Source: Priapulus caudatus (Eukaryota > Priapulida > Priapulimorpha > Priapulimorphida > Priapulidae). From it: a stretch of DNA of 38,905 nucleotides. Within the stretch, counting starts at the first letter, position 1; each line of letters begins with the position of its first letter. The notes beneath the pieces are model-generated. The model saw only the letters and a program-made list of their open reading frames with translations. It made no database searches and was not told the origin of the DNA. Position numbers and translations under genes: made by a program. Below are positions 11,466-21,527 of the stretch, in pieces. The DNA lies in the NCBI RefSeq assembly GCF_000485595.1, contig NW_014578352.1:97683-136587 (forward strand), given 5' to 3'.

Positions 11466-11815
11466 AAATGTTGGTGAGTATATGACAATATCATCGATGT
11501 ACGGGATTGCACATTTATCCAAAGCCCCTGTAAAACGTTATTTAAAAGCTGTTGAAACACACTCGGCGAATTTCGGAGTCCGAAGGGAACGTAATGATAG
11601 ACATATGTAGCTTTATGCGTAATTATAGCGGTCTTATGCTGATCTTGTGGATGCACAGGTATCTGAAAATATCTGCTCTTCAAACCTAACGTGGTAAAGT
11701 ACTGTGCGTTAGCCAACAACGCTAATATATCATCGATTCTTGGCAAAGGGTAAATTATTGCCTCTGTCACATTGTTGAGGGCGCGATAGTCTACAACCAT
11801 TCTACCTAGAAACTA
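11466..11815 (-). pseudogene. pol: Reverse transcriptase, truncated, copy A
   Basis: The N-terminal half of a Gypsy RT remains: VVDYRALNNV, PLPRIDDIL and YVYHYVPFGLRN are recognisable. The first catalytic Asp in the LDLKSRY motif is Gly here (LGLKSRY). A small deletion before the YIDD box shifts the frame, and about 825 bp present in copy C (30894-31718: RT C-terminus, connection, RNase H) are missing at the junction near 11460. A TAG at 11815-11813 just upstream of the VDYR box is shared with copy C. Confidence 0.85.
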
Positions 11816-11881
11816 GTCTTTCTTCTTAACTATGAAGACGGGGGAACTCTATTTGCTAGAAGCCTCTGATATAATACCTGC

Positions 11882-13130
11882 TTAAAGTAATGTATCTATA
11901 TGCGTCTGTAAAGCTTCCCTATGTAAATATAGTGTTCTGAATGGCAGTTGTGAAATGGGCTTATGGGTTTGTGTGTCAATTCTCATTTGCACTAGATGTG
12001 TATGTGACAATTTGTTATCGCTTGTAGCAAATAAGGTGTAATTCCTAGTAACGATGTCGTGTATCACTGTATGTTGATTGCCGCTTAAATGCTGTAAATT
12101 AACAGACAATATAATTAACTGCTGCGCTGCGGCTGTGTCTGTCTCAGTGTGCACATTCGCTTTATTTACGGTTGCGTGTCTAGCTGGCTGGAGTTCAGCG
12201 CCCCCTTTGTCTTCACTACCAGCTACTAATGCCAGCAAACTGGTTTTCGCTTCTTCAAGATGGCGGGCGGCCGCTAGCCGGCTGGCAGCAGCGTGTATAG
12301 ACACAATGGGCAGTGGTTGGCACGCGCTGTCTACATGAGCTTTATATGCACGCGAATGTCTAGGCGTTGTTATAAAATTTACGTTATCGTGGGGTTCCCA
12401 GTTACCTGTTAAAAAAGTAGATTCATTTAATACCGGCTTCTCTGTAACAGAACATGCATGTATATTAGCTGCATACTCACTGCCTTGACACACGAGCGGA
12501 GGCGCAGTACCTTCGCTATTGTGTATGCTGGCAGCTCTCTTCTCCAAACCAGTTTTGTTTGCGCTACACGCCTGGCGTGCTGTGTTGAAACAGCTAGTTT
12601 TCTGTATGTCCGTGTCACTATAGCCGCCCTCGGTATGCTGTGTCGTTCCTAGTTTAAAAAAAATATTGTTATTATTACCACTATCATTAGTAGTTGATGT
12701 CGTAGAAATTTTCTCTATTTTTATTACAACACGCGTGTCTTTACTAGGTCGTTCCCCAGCTTGTGGCGACTTTACAAACGCACTGCGCCCTTGCATGCCC
12801 ACATCCGTATCGTTATCATCCCATGATTTATTAACGACTTTTCTATGATCTGTTAATAAAATAGACTTATTAGTTAAGAGTTCAGTGTGTTTACGCCGTG
12901 TATTCGTGGCGACAGGCGGGCTCGCTACCGCGGGATCTCTTCCATTGTTTACATCAGCCAGCTGGGTTGGTCGCTTCAGAAAACTGGTTTTGCTGTGTCT
13001 ACGTCAAAATGGCCGACAAGCTTAGTCGCTTTAGTACGTATCCTAGAAACAACAGGATTATTTGCTGTCTTAGTAATGTCCACTAAAGGTTTCAAAACAC
13101 GATCGTAATTACCAGGTGGTCTACCAATTG
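11882..13130 (-). pseudogene. pol: PR-RT linker region of Pol, copy A
   Basis: The segment 12802-11882 is open for 306 codons, and the preceding stretch (13281-12976) continues it in another frame. It is hydrophilic and rich in Ser, Thr, Asn and Lys with no recognised domain. Its last part (QLPFRTLYLH…THIDTLL) is the usual RT N-terminal lead-in. A TAA ends it where RT families have Leu-Leu-x-Ala-Gly. It matches copy C (33395-32138) closely; homology stops at about 13130, where unrelated sequence begins. Confidence 0.7.
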
Positions 13131-13139
13131 CCGTAACAA

Positions 13140-13705
13140 TATGAGTCGGTAATGGTAAACACCGGAACGGAGTCGCGCACTGATTAACAAGTCCGCCGTC
13201 GCTAAGCGTTTGCTTTGTGATCGAAGCGCGCGTTAACGTTGGCAAGGTAACGCAGTTTGCAAACACTGTCCACACACACACGCGCGGCCTGTTCGACTAA
13301 GCAAGCAATTACCGCAACACCACGGTGCTCCACCCGTCCCCGCTCACAAATACGTCTACAGTTGCGAAGGCATCTCCAACCTCTGTTAATTAACACAGGT
13401 AAATGTTCCAGATGCACACACACCATGAAGGATATGTGGACGTAAGACACGTGGACCTGATCACTGTCTCATTATAATATATGTTGTTACAATGAGAGTC
13501 GTGTTGTTGTGTTCGCTCCATCCGTGTTTAGTGCACTTGCCGCGGTACCTGCATCCTCGATTGTTCCATAGCGATAAGCTTTAATTAATAATTGTTTCAT
13601 AATAATTAACAATTGTTCCATAGCGGTGAGCGTTAATTATTAAATGTTTTTAATTAATCAACTAATAAATAGGACACGCCTAGTGTTCTACATTCACATC
13701 GAGTT
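13140..13705. other. Unassigned sequence
   Basis: About 565 bases at the broken 5' end of copy A with no match elsewhere in the window. It contains a short CA run (13270-13285) and AT-rich repeats with gttccatagcg (13563, 13617). Open frames are short and overlapping. I see no gene. Confidence 0.5.
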
Positions 13706-14035
13706 TAATCCGAAGGGAGGGAGAGAATAGGGATGAGAAAGAGGGAGGTAAGGAGAGACAGGAGGGAGATGGGGGAGGGGGGAAGAAAGGCGAGTAAAAA
13801 AAGGCGGGGAGAAGGAAGCAAGGAGAGAGTGAATAGGAAGATGGTTATGGAGAATGAAACGGCGATAGAAAAGTGGAAGAACGAGAGATGGGAAGAGGAA
13901 AGAAAAAAATAGAATGATAGAAGGTGATGGAAGAAGAGGAGAACGGGCGAAGGAGGGAAAATGAGACGAAAAGGAGGAATGATGGAAAAAAGAGCGACAG
14001 AAAACAATAAACGGGACAGTCTTCTTATTCTCAGG
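13706..14035. repeat. Purine-rich (GA) tract
   Basis: Over 90% A/G on the + strand, with gggagg, gaaagg and gaagagg motifs but no fixed period. Apparent Phe/Leu/Ser/Pro-rich open frames on the minus strand are composition artefacts. It abuts the truncated Env start of copy B at about 14050. Confidence 0.85.
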
Positions 14036-14054
14036 ACGACCCACGCACAGGCAT

Positions 14055-14225
14055 CTTTTAATCTGCTTATCAATCCCCATCATATAATTCTTCACAGGCG
14101 ATAAGTCTAGCGTAAATATTATTTCCCAGCTACTCTGAGTTATTGCGAGCGTTCCTTTAGGTACAAACACTTCTCCTCTTATTAACGTCACTGCGAGAAC
14201 CAGAGTAGCAACACACGGTCCATAC
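14055..14225 (-). pseudogene. env: Env N-terminus fragment, copy B
   Basis: The first 55 or so codons of Env after the splice acceptor remain, including FVPKGTLAITQSSWEIIF and DLSPVKNYMMGIDKQIK. The sequence then breaks into the purine tract at about 14055. The 5' part of this copy (rightwards) is Pol tail and integrase C-terminus. Confidence 0.75.
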
Positions 14226-14255
14226 CTGTAATAAAATTAAAGATTATTTAGCTGA
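14219..14255 (-). promoter_or_regulatory. Candidate env 3' splice site, copy B
   Basis: The minus-strand tract aattttattacag (AG at 14227-14226) is identical to those of copies A and C and sits at the same place relative to the Env frame. Confidence 0.5.
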
Positions 14256-14600
14256 CGTCTGCTTATACTTAGCGATGTCAAACAACTTCCCCTCGCTCTG
14301 CGCGCGACTGAAAAGCAACAGGTTATTAGAAGTTTGGGGTGTTTAACTAACACAGTATATTGTAGCAGTTATACGCCATGTTATTAGGTGAAATGACTGC
14401 TTGTGCTTTAATGCTCCTTCACCTAATACCTGTAAACATTGTAGCCAATTAGTTATTTAATTATACCACCTTATTGTTAATGAAGCTATCTTGTGTGCCA
14501 TGTGCGTAAATCTCATTATGTGTAGCGTGGTTGTCACTGACGTCTCAGGCCGCGGGTCCTGTTGGCGTCATTGTTTGTCGGTTGTTGCTTGGCTTCTTTC

Positions 14601-15028
14601 CTACTCGTGAAGTTCTTGATCAGAGGCCTCCGAGTGGGCGGTGGAAGTAGATCGTTCATGCAACGGCGCTGGTACTAACCTTGCTAACGGTAAGAGATCG
14701 CTATCGCTATAGCTACTCTCGGAAGAAGACCTTTGTCTTGGCTGAATGGCTTCATCATCCGAATCAGACTCCTCACTGTGTATGTAAGTGTCGCTCATCG
14801 TAGGATAGGCCAGCGTTGCCTGTCGCAGTGGCTGCTTTCTCGTAGCCCTTGGAGATGCGTGCTCCATAGGAGTGGCTTCCTTGCTGGTTTCATTTGTGGC
14901 TTCATTTGTGGCTTCATTTGTGGCTTCATTTGTGACTTCAGTTGTGGCTTTAGTAGTGGCTTTATTTGTGGTTCTGGTCGTAACCTCACTTCGTGGTTGC
15001 TCCCATCGTAATCACGGATAAGCAGCAC
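14601..15028 (-). pseudogene. pol: Pol C-terminal tail, copy B, with 12-bp repeats
   Basis: The tail (14867-14601, 88 codons) is nearly identical to copy A, with HSEESDSDDEA and a Ser/Asp-rich end. Upstream, at 14880-14965, the 12-bp unit ttcatttgtggc is repeated about four times and degenerates into related units. On the coding strand it adds Ala-Thr-Asn-Glu-type tetrapeptides. Copy A has at most one unit and copy C about three. Confidence 0.65.
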
Positions 15029-15034
15029 GCATGT

Positions 15035-15332
15035 TATCCAAATGTGAGGTGACCTGGCGATGCGTGGTCTCTTATGTATGTCACTCTAATTTTTTTAGGT
15101 GATATTATTTTATTTACCGTATAGAACGCTTTCCACGGGCTATGTAACTTGTGTGATGTCTCAGGCTTTAGTACTGGATCATGGTAGAATACGGGATCTC
15201 CAACCTTGAATTCCTGAAGCCTTCGCTTTTGTCGTAGAGCTTCTTGTTATGGCTTCTCATCTCTTGTGTTGCCGTCCGCATGTGCGCATACACGTGATGG
15301 AACCTCTCCAGTGCTTGCGAAATCAGGTCCTT
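15035..15332 (-). pseudogene. pol: Integrase C-terminal domain, copy B, truncated
   Basis: Matches 9851-10140 of copy A, including the GDPVFYHD-type region. Homology ends exactly at gaaatcaggtcc (15332), where copies A and C continue into the integrase core but this copy switches to the pyrimidine-rich start of X2 (ttcttcttcttgtttcgccc). The fusion is a recombination or assembly junction. Confidence 0.7.
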
Positions 15333-16630
15333 CTTCTTCTTGTTTCGCCCCTTTTTCTTCGCCCCTCTTCCTCTGCCTCCTTCTTTGCCTCCTCCGTCGT
15401 TGCCCCTCTTTCTCCAACTCCCCCAATCTCCCCTCTCAGACTAGTTTTCACGTGCATTATGCTTTATATATATACTTTACAGAAATTTCTTATGGCAGAA
15501 TGTTTTTGTGTGGACAAAGTCCGTTATTACCTATAGTTAGTTATTACGGTAGAAGACTAAGCCGCGATCGTGCAAATCGATATGTCAGACCAGAAGTGAA
15601 TAACGACATAGGTGGCGCGTTAGTCAGGCGATAACGGAATACATGCATACGCTATGAGCATAACGTGGAAATACTATTATTTTTAACCTGCCAGGATTCA
15701 AGTTGAACAACATTCTGCCACAAATAGGCTTATATTCCTGTATAGATATTGTAACGCTATGCTTCAAATTAAGAAATTGGCAAGAGATCGAATTATGAGC
15801 AATTAATTGACATAACATTCTAACACAATGTAACATTCCAACTTAACATAACAAATAACTGCTGGCATCAAATCATAATTATTATTAGCATAAAGACACA
15901 AAGAGCATAAAATATTAGCATAATCGTGATACAAATACCAGGCCATAAAAGCAGGTATAATTTAGATAACATTTAAGTACAAATAGGATAAAACAGATTT
16001 GGTACAGTCGTGTTAAAATATTAGGTTAATTCGGATATAATTTAGGTAAACCAGATTTAGGTATTGGTCAGCCAACAGACTCTATCCACACGTATCTGCC
16101 GCGGCCACATTAATGACCAGTCTCTTCCCCGATACCCCCTTTCCATTTTAAATAAATAATTTTCTCAAAATATGATTCATCTCGAAAGATATTACGCATG
16201 CGCGAACACTGAAATTTTTGCCTGAAAATTATGCAAAATATTTGGGAGAGAGAGTGAGAGCGGAGAGCCGGAGAAAGAATGGAGAGAATGAGGGGTAAGA
16301 AAGCGGGAAAGAGAAAGAAGTGGAAGTGCAAGAGAAGAACACAATTACAGATTTTGCAGCGTCATTGCGTGAAAGCACCACGTGATCAATTAATTATTTG
16401 CGGGAAATGATGAAATCCATATGGCGATCCACGATTCACTCAAAAATTAGTGCTCAATGGAAGCTGAAATATTGTCGTCTGAATTCCGAAAATTCTTTAC
16501 TCCGTGGAGAGTTGTTCACACTAATGTGCGCAACTTGTTATGTTTAGTTTGGATTTACAGTACATACTTCTCAAATTCTCTATGATTTCAGAGGGCTAGG
16601 GCACCTCGTGAATATTTATATAGCCAATGT

Positions 16631-17059
16631 TTGCTGCCTAAATTATTTTTATACGGACAAGAATGTACGTATTATCAGGAGTTAATAAAGTCAAACTTTG
16701 TTGAAACAAGTTTGTCTTCATTAACTCCTGGTATTATGAATGTGTTGGAACTTACGGCGGTCCTTATTGACTATGACACCCTGGCATACCCGTATGTGAA
16801 AATGGCAGCTCCCACAAAACAAGTGCAAATTTATATTGCTGAAATAATTTCGTCATTTATTGGGAAATCATTCGCAAAAATGGGAAATAGTGGAGCCCGC
16901 ATGTTTGGGAAGATTTTCCCATCATTTTCTGGGAACATCGACCATAGTGACAGCGAACAACGTTTATCCAAGTCGAAATTAGGTGGTACGCCGTTCGTGT
17001 ACACACGCAGAGGGTATGTGCTTCGTTTGGCAATATTGTACCCCGACATGCGATACTAG
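16631..17059 (+). CDS. Hypothetical X-encoded open frame (unknown)
   Basis: A 142-codon open frame, from a non-ATG codon to TAG, encodes a non-repetitive peptide with features such as LTPGIMNVLELT, SSFIGKSFAKMGNSGARMF and a YVLRLAILYPDMRY end. The same frame continues upstream with one stop (TGA, about 16583) to an ATG at 16457, suggesting an original product near 200 residues. X3 keeps the same frame over about 400 bases with one stop (TAA, 23700-23702). I recognise no family. The minus strand is also open (17049-16831), so strand and coding status are uncertain. The upstream GA-rich region shows no clear promoter. Confidence 0.35.
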   Translation: MLPKLFLYGQECTYYQELIKSNFVETSLSSLTPGIMNVLELTAVLIDYDTLAYPYVKMAAPTKQVQIYIAEIISSFIGKSFAKMGNSGARMFGKIFPSFSGNIDHSDSEQRLSKSKLGGTPFVYTRRGYVLRLAILYPDMRY

Positions 17060-17516
17060 TAATTACTAGTAGAGCCAGTTCCTTAATCTGTTGTTGTTGT
17101 TGTTGTTGTTGTCGTCGTCGTTGTTGTTGTCGTCGTCGTAATCATTGTTGCTGTTTTTATTGTTGTCGTCGTCATCGTAGTCGTTGTTGTTGTTGTTCTG
17201 GTTCTTCTCTTGTTGTCATGCCAAAAACTTCTTCATTGTCAAAATCAAATGGTTCCTATAGTATCGCTATCGTTTAGACACTATGTCAGTATGTCGTAAC
17301 ACCTAACCCGACCAGGCTGTGAGAGACTAATTATGTCAACACACGGCCTGACATCCAGGCATTAGAAAATCCTCTGCTTCTGTTAAAAAACAAAACATTG
17401 AACAACTATGTATATCTTATGCATCAGTATTTTACAATCAGTCACAGGTGGCATTGCGATTTACCCGTTTGTAATGAGAACATACTCTGTACATATACAA
17501 ACTTATGCTGCCAGGG

Positions 17517-17605
17517 TCTATGTCTCCCTGGGTAGTGGGTACTGCCGGAACGTACCCTGGGTACGGTCCGGTATACCGGAACGTACCCTGGTACTATCTA
17601 ATATG
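17517..17605. repeat. Left arm of X hairpin, orphaned in X2
   Basis: Starts with ggtctatgtctccctggg and contains the palindromic core tccggtataccgga. It is nearly identical to the left arm at 24358-24446. Its partner arm is absent here because the sequence changes to (GGA)n immediately after aatatgccg. Confidence 0.85.
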
Positions 17606-17885
17606 CCGGGGAGGAGGAGGGGAGGAGGGAGGAGAGAAGGAAGAGGGGGGCAGACGAGGAGAAGAGGAGGAGAGGAGGAGGAGGGAGGAGGAGGGAGGAG
17701 GAGGAGAAAGAAGAGGAGGGAGGGGAGGGGAAGGAGGAGGAGGGGGAGGAAGGAGAAGGAAGAGAGAGGCAGGAGGAGGGGGAAGAGGAGGAGGGGGGAG
17801 GACGGAGGAGGATGGAGGAGAGAGGAGGAGGAGGAGGAGGAGGAGGAAGGAGGAGGAGGAGGAGGAGGAGAAAGGAGGTAGAGGA
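17606..17885. repeat. (GGA)n tract at the X2/Y' junction
   Basis: Nearly pure purine with gga triplets, the complement of the (TCC)n tract at 1559-1725. It joins X2 to the inverted arm Y'. The long Glu/Gly/Arg open frames in it are low-complexity artefacts. Confidence 0.95.
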
Positions 17886-18124
17886 GGCGAAGTATAATAA
17901 AATAACACCCTTACCAAAAACTGTATATGAAGCAATCGCTAATGCTCGCGACCGTGTGCGAGCCGACAGAGCACCATCCCGCAATGCTACGCACCGTCAC
18001 ATCAATCGCCTCCATAAACAAGTTTCATTCTGATTAGAAGAGCGGCTCTAGGAAGGAATACAGAACAGTAAGCGCCGCAAATGTTTATGCAAATTGGCAC
18101 ATATTTCGTCTCTAGAAAAGGCAT

Positions 18125-18604
18125 CTTTTGGGACTTTTTTTCGCCGAAATTCGGCACTATGAGTGCAATTAATTTAGCATTAATGCAGCTCGCAGGTTAG
18201 ATTGTAGCATCTGCTTCTTACGAGCTGTGAATGGTCTAGCCTAAGACATGAGCGTCGCTGCAACAAAGATGCCGCTGATACATTGATGTATTAGGTGAGA
18301 ATGGTTGAAGCGTGCGTGGGTTAGACAGATTAGAGGGTGATTGTGAAATGGGGGGTAGGACGTAGTCTGTGGAACGGGTCATAGTGCGGGCAGTATGTTC
18401 TGTAGGAGTCTTGGGAGAGAAATCGATTCCTGCTTACAAGATGCCTCGTCGGAGCGTCTAGAAAGCATTAGACCAGTAAAAATTGGTCTTGTCGTGTAGT
18501 TTGTGACATCCGTTCAGTGCGTAGCGACCGGTTGGTCATCTTTTTGTTATTTTTTTTTTTTTTTTTTAAATGTGTTCAGACTAACTCTTGGCAGAAATTC
18601 GTCA
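18125..18604. mobile_element. 480-bp insertion in Y' (unclassified)
   Basis: The left arm reads straight from gcat to catagagc, while here 480 bases intervene, so the left arm looks like the empty site. The insert starts cttttgggac, ends attcgtca and contains an 18-base or longer poly-T run (18549-18568). On the minus strand this would be an internal A-run. I see no open frame, terminal inverted repeat or clear target-site duplication. It could be a short non-autonomous element, or the left arm could have lost the segment. Confidence 0.45.
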
Positions 18605-18940
18605 CATAGAGCTGGCAAAAAGTTTCGTCGAAGCGGAGCATAGAGCATGAATCTTGTAGTTATTTAACATGAATAAAGTCCTATAAAGTGTTGTTGTTAG
18701 GGCGAAGTCATACAGTGTGAAGTATTTTGAATTAATTCTGTTCGATGCCTTATTCAGGCCAGGTGGTATGGACGCCCTCTACTGTTATCACGCACCTTAA
18801 ACGTAAGCTCACGCGGCGAGGCAGCCCCCTCTCCGCCCCTCCCACCACCACCCCACCCGCACTCTTCACGCCAACGCGCCACTGTTTCTGCGACGGATTT
18901 TTCTCTTCGCGAAAGTGTCGCCGTTGTTCCGCGTCACTGG

Positions 18941-19265
18941 GATTGCTGCTCTGTCGCCTGCGCGCGTGTTGTGCGTGCTGTGTGTTGTTGTGGCGGGCGG
19001 GAAGAGTAGAAAAATAGCAGAAAACAAGGAAATAATTAAAAACAAAATGGGATTCCGATCCAAGGGCGACCTTTAAGCCGTGACCCATCCGTGCTGTACT
19101 CGTTATTACCGGCTATTGTAGGTTTATTATGTATTATGATGTGGGCTGTTCGACAAACAACGTCATTGACGCGACGAAACAAGCTTCCACCAATGGGCAC
19201 GCGCTCACCAGAGCCTATGTTCTGTCTTGTTGATTATCCTAAAGGAAAAAAATTCACGCAGACCG
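18941..19265. other. 325-bp extra segment in Y'
   Basis: Present only in the right arm, between gcgtcactgg and gctttgactacggg. It includes an open frame entering from about 19091 with a hydrophobic run (LLPAIVGLLCIMMW) followed by basic residues, which stays open into the shared GC-rich block for 128 codons in total. It also carries cgacctttaagccgtgac. No family recognised. It could be an insertion here or an ancestral piece deleted from the left arm, for example an exon/intron difference. Confidence 0.35.
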
Positions 19266-19335
19266 GCTTTGACTACGGGGGATTGGCGGTGGGGGGAGGG
19301 GAGAGATTGTCGCTGCACGACAACGTAACTGTCAT

Positions 19336-19623
19336 TTGCCCGCCACCCGCGGACAACTCCCAGAGGCTTCTGCTAACGACCGCTCAGCAAGCGTTGTGGC
19401 GTCTGCAAAACTGGTTCAGATCACTCACACAGAGCACTCCACAGCCGATGGGGGGGACGACAGGGCCACGCCGCTAGACGTGTGCGGTTACCGACACCCT
19501 TCGCTGACCGGGAAAAACGAAGAAGAGCGGAGAAAAGGCGGAGAAGGCTGGAAGAGGTTGCTGAGAGGCAGGACATGGCGCCTGCACGGCATGCGTGCGG
19601 CGTTTAGAATGACGGCCGACTGA
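19336..19623 (+). other. GC-rich open frame, partner of 546-902
   Basis: A 95-codon frame contains LDVCGY, KRLLRGR and LHGMRAAF, also found in the opposite arm. The shared peptides sit in blocks separated by indels, so this may be an old coding relic or chance openness in CpG-rich DNA. No domain recognised. Confidence 0.2.
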
Positions 19624-19689
19624 GAGGGCGTGACATCAAGTCACACGATCGGCCGGCGCCGATCTGCCTGCTGAAGGACGGACAGCCGA

Positions 19690-20215
19690 AGGATGCTTAA
19701 GGTAAAGGCCTATAGATGCGCGTGCTTAAAGATAAGCTAATAGTAGCCCGTGCTTAAGTGTAAGCTATAGGTAACGCGTGCTTAAAGGTAAGATAAGGTA
19801 CAGCGTGGCTTAGGTAACTATAGGTACCGTGTTTAGGTAAGCTATAGATACCGTGCCTAAGGTAAGCATATAAGTACGCGTGCTTAAGGTCAGCTATAGG
19901 TACGCGTGCTTGAAGGTAAGCTATAGGTAGCGTATTTAGGGTAAGACTAATAGGTACGGCGTGCTTAAGGAAGCTAATAGGTAACGCGCATGTTTAAGCG
20001 TAAGCTATAGGTAGCGCGTGCTAAGGTAGCTATAGGTAACCGTGTTAAGGTAAGCTATATAGAATGCGCGCGCTTAAGGAAGAATGTTTAAAGAAATGCG
20101 TTTAAGGGACATGTTAAGAGAAGATGGTCGAGGGGAAAACGATGGTTAAGGAAGATGCTTAAGGTAAGCTATAGATGCGCATGCTTAAGGAAGTTGCTTA
20201 AGTAAGCTATATAGT
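19690..20215. repeat. 26-bp minisatellite, right arm (expanded)
   Basis: Reverse-complement units of the 336-590 array (gcttaaggtaagctatagg followed by tacgcgt), about fifteen copies with frequent one-base gains and losses, then the degenerate cttaaggaagat part at 20080-20215 that matches 350-490. Confidence 0.85.
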
Positions 20216-20499
20216 GTGCGGCGGTCTTGTCAGAAATCTGGTTCGTCACTTGGCTGATTTGGCATATGCAACATCCCCTGACACATGCGCGATGAAAAGA
20301 ACCCGGATGCAAAAAACGTCGCATGTCGACGCTACAGTTTTCAAAACGCAAAGTTTAGACACATTCTGTCGTTTAATTTGTTATATTTTTAATTTTTTCT
20401 AGCACATGTATATTAATATATATATATTATTTATTTATGCCGCTGGAAAGTGAAATAATTAGTTTGAATTTCGCCACTGAGCCCGGGTGGCATGAGCTC

Positions 20500-20549
20500 G
20501 TGTGTGCTGTGTGTGTGTGTGTGTGTGTTGTGTGCGCGGTGTGTGTGTG

Positions 20550-20622
<73 letters not shown>
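20500..20622. repeat. (GT)n microsatellite
   Basis: Nearly pure gt dinucleotides, the outer end of arm Y', matching the (CA)n at base 1. The His/Thr and Cys/Val open frames over it are artefacts. Confidence 0.95.
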
Positions 20623-20624
<2 letters not shown>

Positions 20625-20748
20625 TCAACGACGCTTCATGTGTATCGAGGAAACTTGCGAAATTCTCATGCGGAACTTAGTAATTGATAGGTTCTGGCTC
20701 TGTGCAAATATTGTTTGTGTTAATGTGTTGAGAAGTTAGTCCGTATAT

Positions 20749-21094
20749 TGAAAGAAGGCGATGAAACAGGCAGTCAGCAGGAAATGTTCTTTATTCGACC
20801 GAGGGGCAGCCTAGTTAGCAATCGTCAGTCGTAGACTGGGAACTTCTCTCTTCTCTCTTCTCTTTCCCTTCCGCGTCTCCGACCTTCCCCTTTTTATACG
20901 CGGCCGTGCCCTTTTCCGGTGGACCACGTGTTTCCTTCGCGGCTCGGCGCCTCTCCCTATCTCCTATTGGGTGGGTTTCGGACATTGATCGGTAAGTGGC
21001 CACTTCGTTCACTCTTGCGTCATTATGGCACGCTCCAACTCTAAATTCCCTCGCTCAAACCCGCTGCAATTTCCTGTTCATTTTATTTCCTACA
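20749..21094 (-). mobile_element. Isolated LTR-like sequence
   Basis: On the minus strand a TATAAAAA box (20898-20891) is followed about 100 bases later by AATAAA (20795-20790). This is the spacing of promoter and poly(A) signal across the R region of an LTR. Possible ends are TGTAGGAAAT… and …CTTCTTTCA, giving a TG…CA structure of about 346 bp, but I found no matching target-site duplication and no second copy, so the ends are tentative. It does not resemble the sequence near copies A-C. It could instead be a cellular promoter fragment. Confidence 0.35.
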
Positions 21095-21384
21095 ATGAGT
21101 TCCACTATATTCACGAGCGTCTCTGGAGTCGACTCTCTAATAATGGTGAGCAGCCTCTCTTAATTGCAAATGCTCTCTAAAGCCTAATGACTCGCAAACG
21201 GTCCTCTAAAAGGCTAATTAACACCACATGCACGTCTTTTCTGAGGTTAACAAATTAAATAGCGCGGGGCTTTCTGAACCAATTATTCTACAAGTACTTT
21301 TTTGGATCTCGCCTTCGATCGCTTGGTCCCAAAATTGAACGTTTCGCTACCGCGCGTGTGCTAGCTATGACGCTCGTAACCTAC
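21095..21384. other. Unique spacer
   Basis: About 290 bases without repeats elsewhere in the window and without a credible open frame. It contains several short cctctctaa motifs (21125-21215). Confidence 0.4.
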
Positions 21385-21527
21385 TTGTTGTACACGCGCA
21401 CGCGCACACCACCGCACACGCACACGCACACGCACACGCACACCGCGCAAACACGACACGCACACGACACGCACCACCACACGCACACGCAGCAGCAGAC
21501 GCACACCGCGCAAACACNNNNNNNNNN
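21385..21527. repeat. (CA)n-type microsatellite and 10-N assembly gap
   Basis: The cacacgcac tract from 21388 to 21517 is followed by ten N (21518-21527). Sequence on the other side begins abruptly inside the inverted X end, so the two sides may not be adjacent in the genome. Confidence 0.9.

Larger units (their letters stand above)
15333..17605. repeat. Repeat unit X, copy X2
   Basis: The cleanest copy of X for its central candidate coding stretch. It starts with a pyrimidine-rich stretch rather than a full (TCC)n, follows the X order (ttttcacgtgcatta at 15447, ttacgcatgcgcgaacactg at 16192, GA-rich, coding-like stretch, GTT/GTC tract at 17087-17215) and ends inside the hairpin left arm. 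From there it switches to (GGA)n and the inverted Y' arm, so the loop and right hairpin arm are missing. Confidence 0.8.
17886..20622. repeat. Right arm (Y') of the large inverted repeat
   Basis: Reverse complement of 1-1560, from the segment gaagtataataaaataacac at 17888 out to the (GT)n tract. It is about 1.2 kb longer than the left arm because of two extra segments (18125-18604, 18941-19265) and a larger minisatellite. Dense one-base differences occur in the minisatellite part (19690-20060). Confidence 0.85.

Noticed and set aside
12078..12338. Plus-strand open frame opposite the Pol linker (also at 32334-32594)
   Set aside because: It is antisense to the well-supported minus-strand Pol frame and is carried along by homology of the two copies.
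13140..13705. A 5' LTR of copy A
   Set aside because: No matching sequence occurs at the Env-side end of copy A or C, and homology of copy A stops in mid-Pol, so an LTR is not expected here.
20431..20739. His-Thr and Cys-Val proteins
   Set aside because: They are translations of the (GT)n microsatellite.
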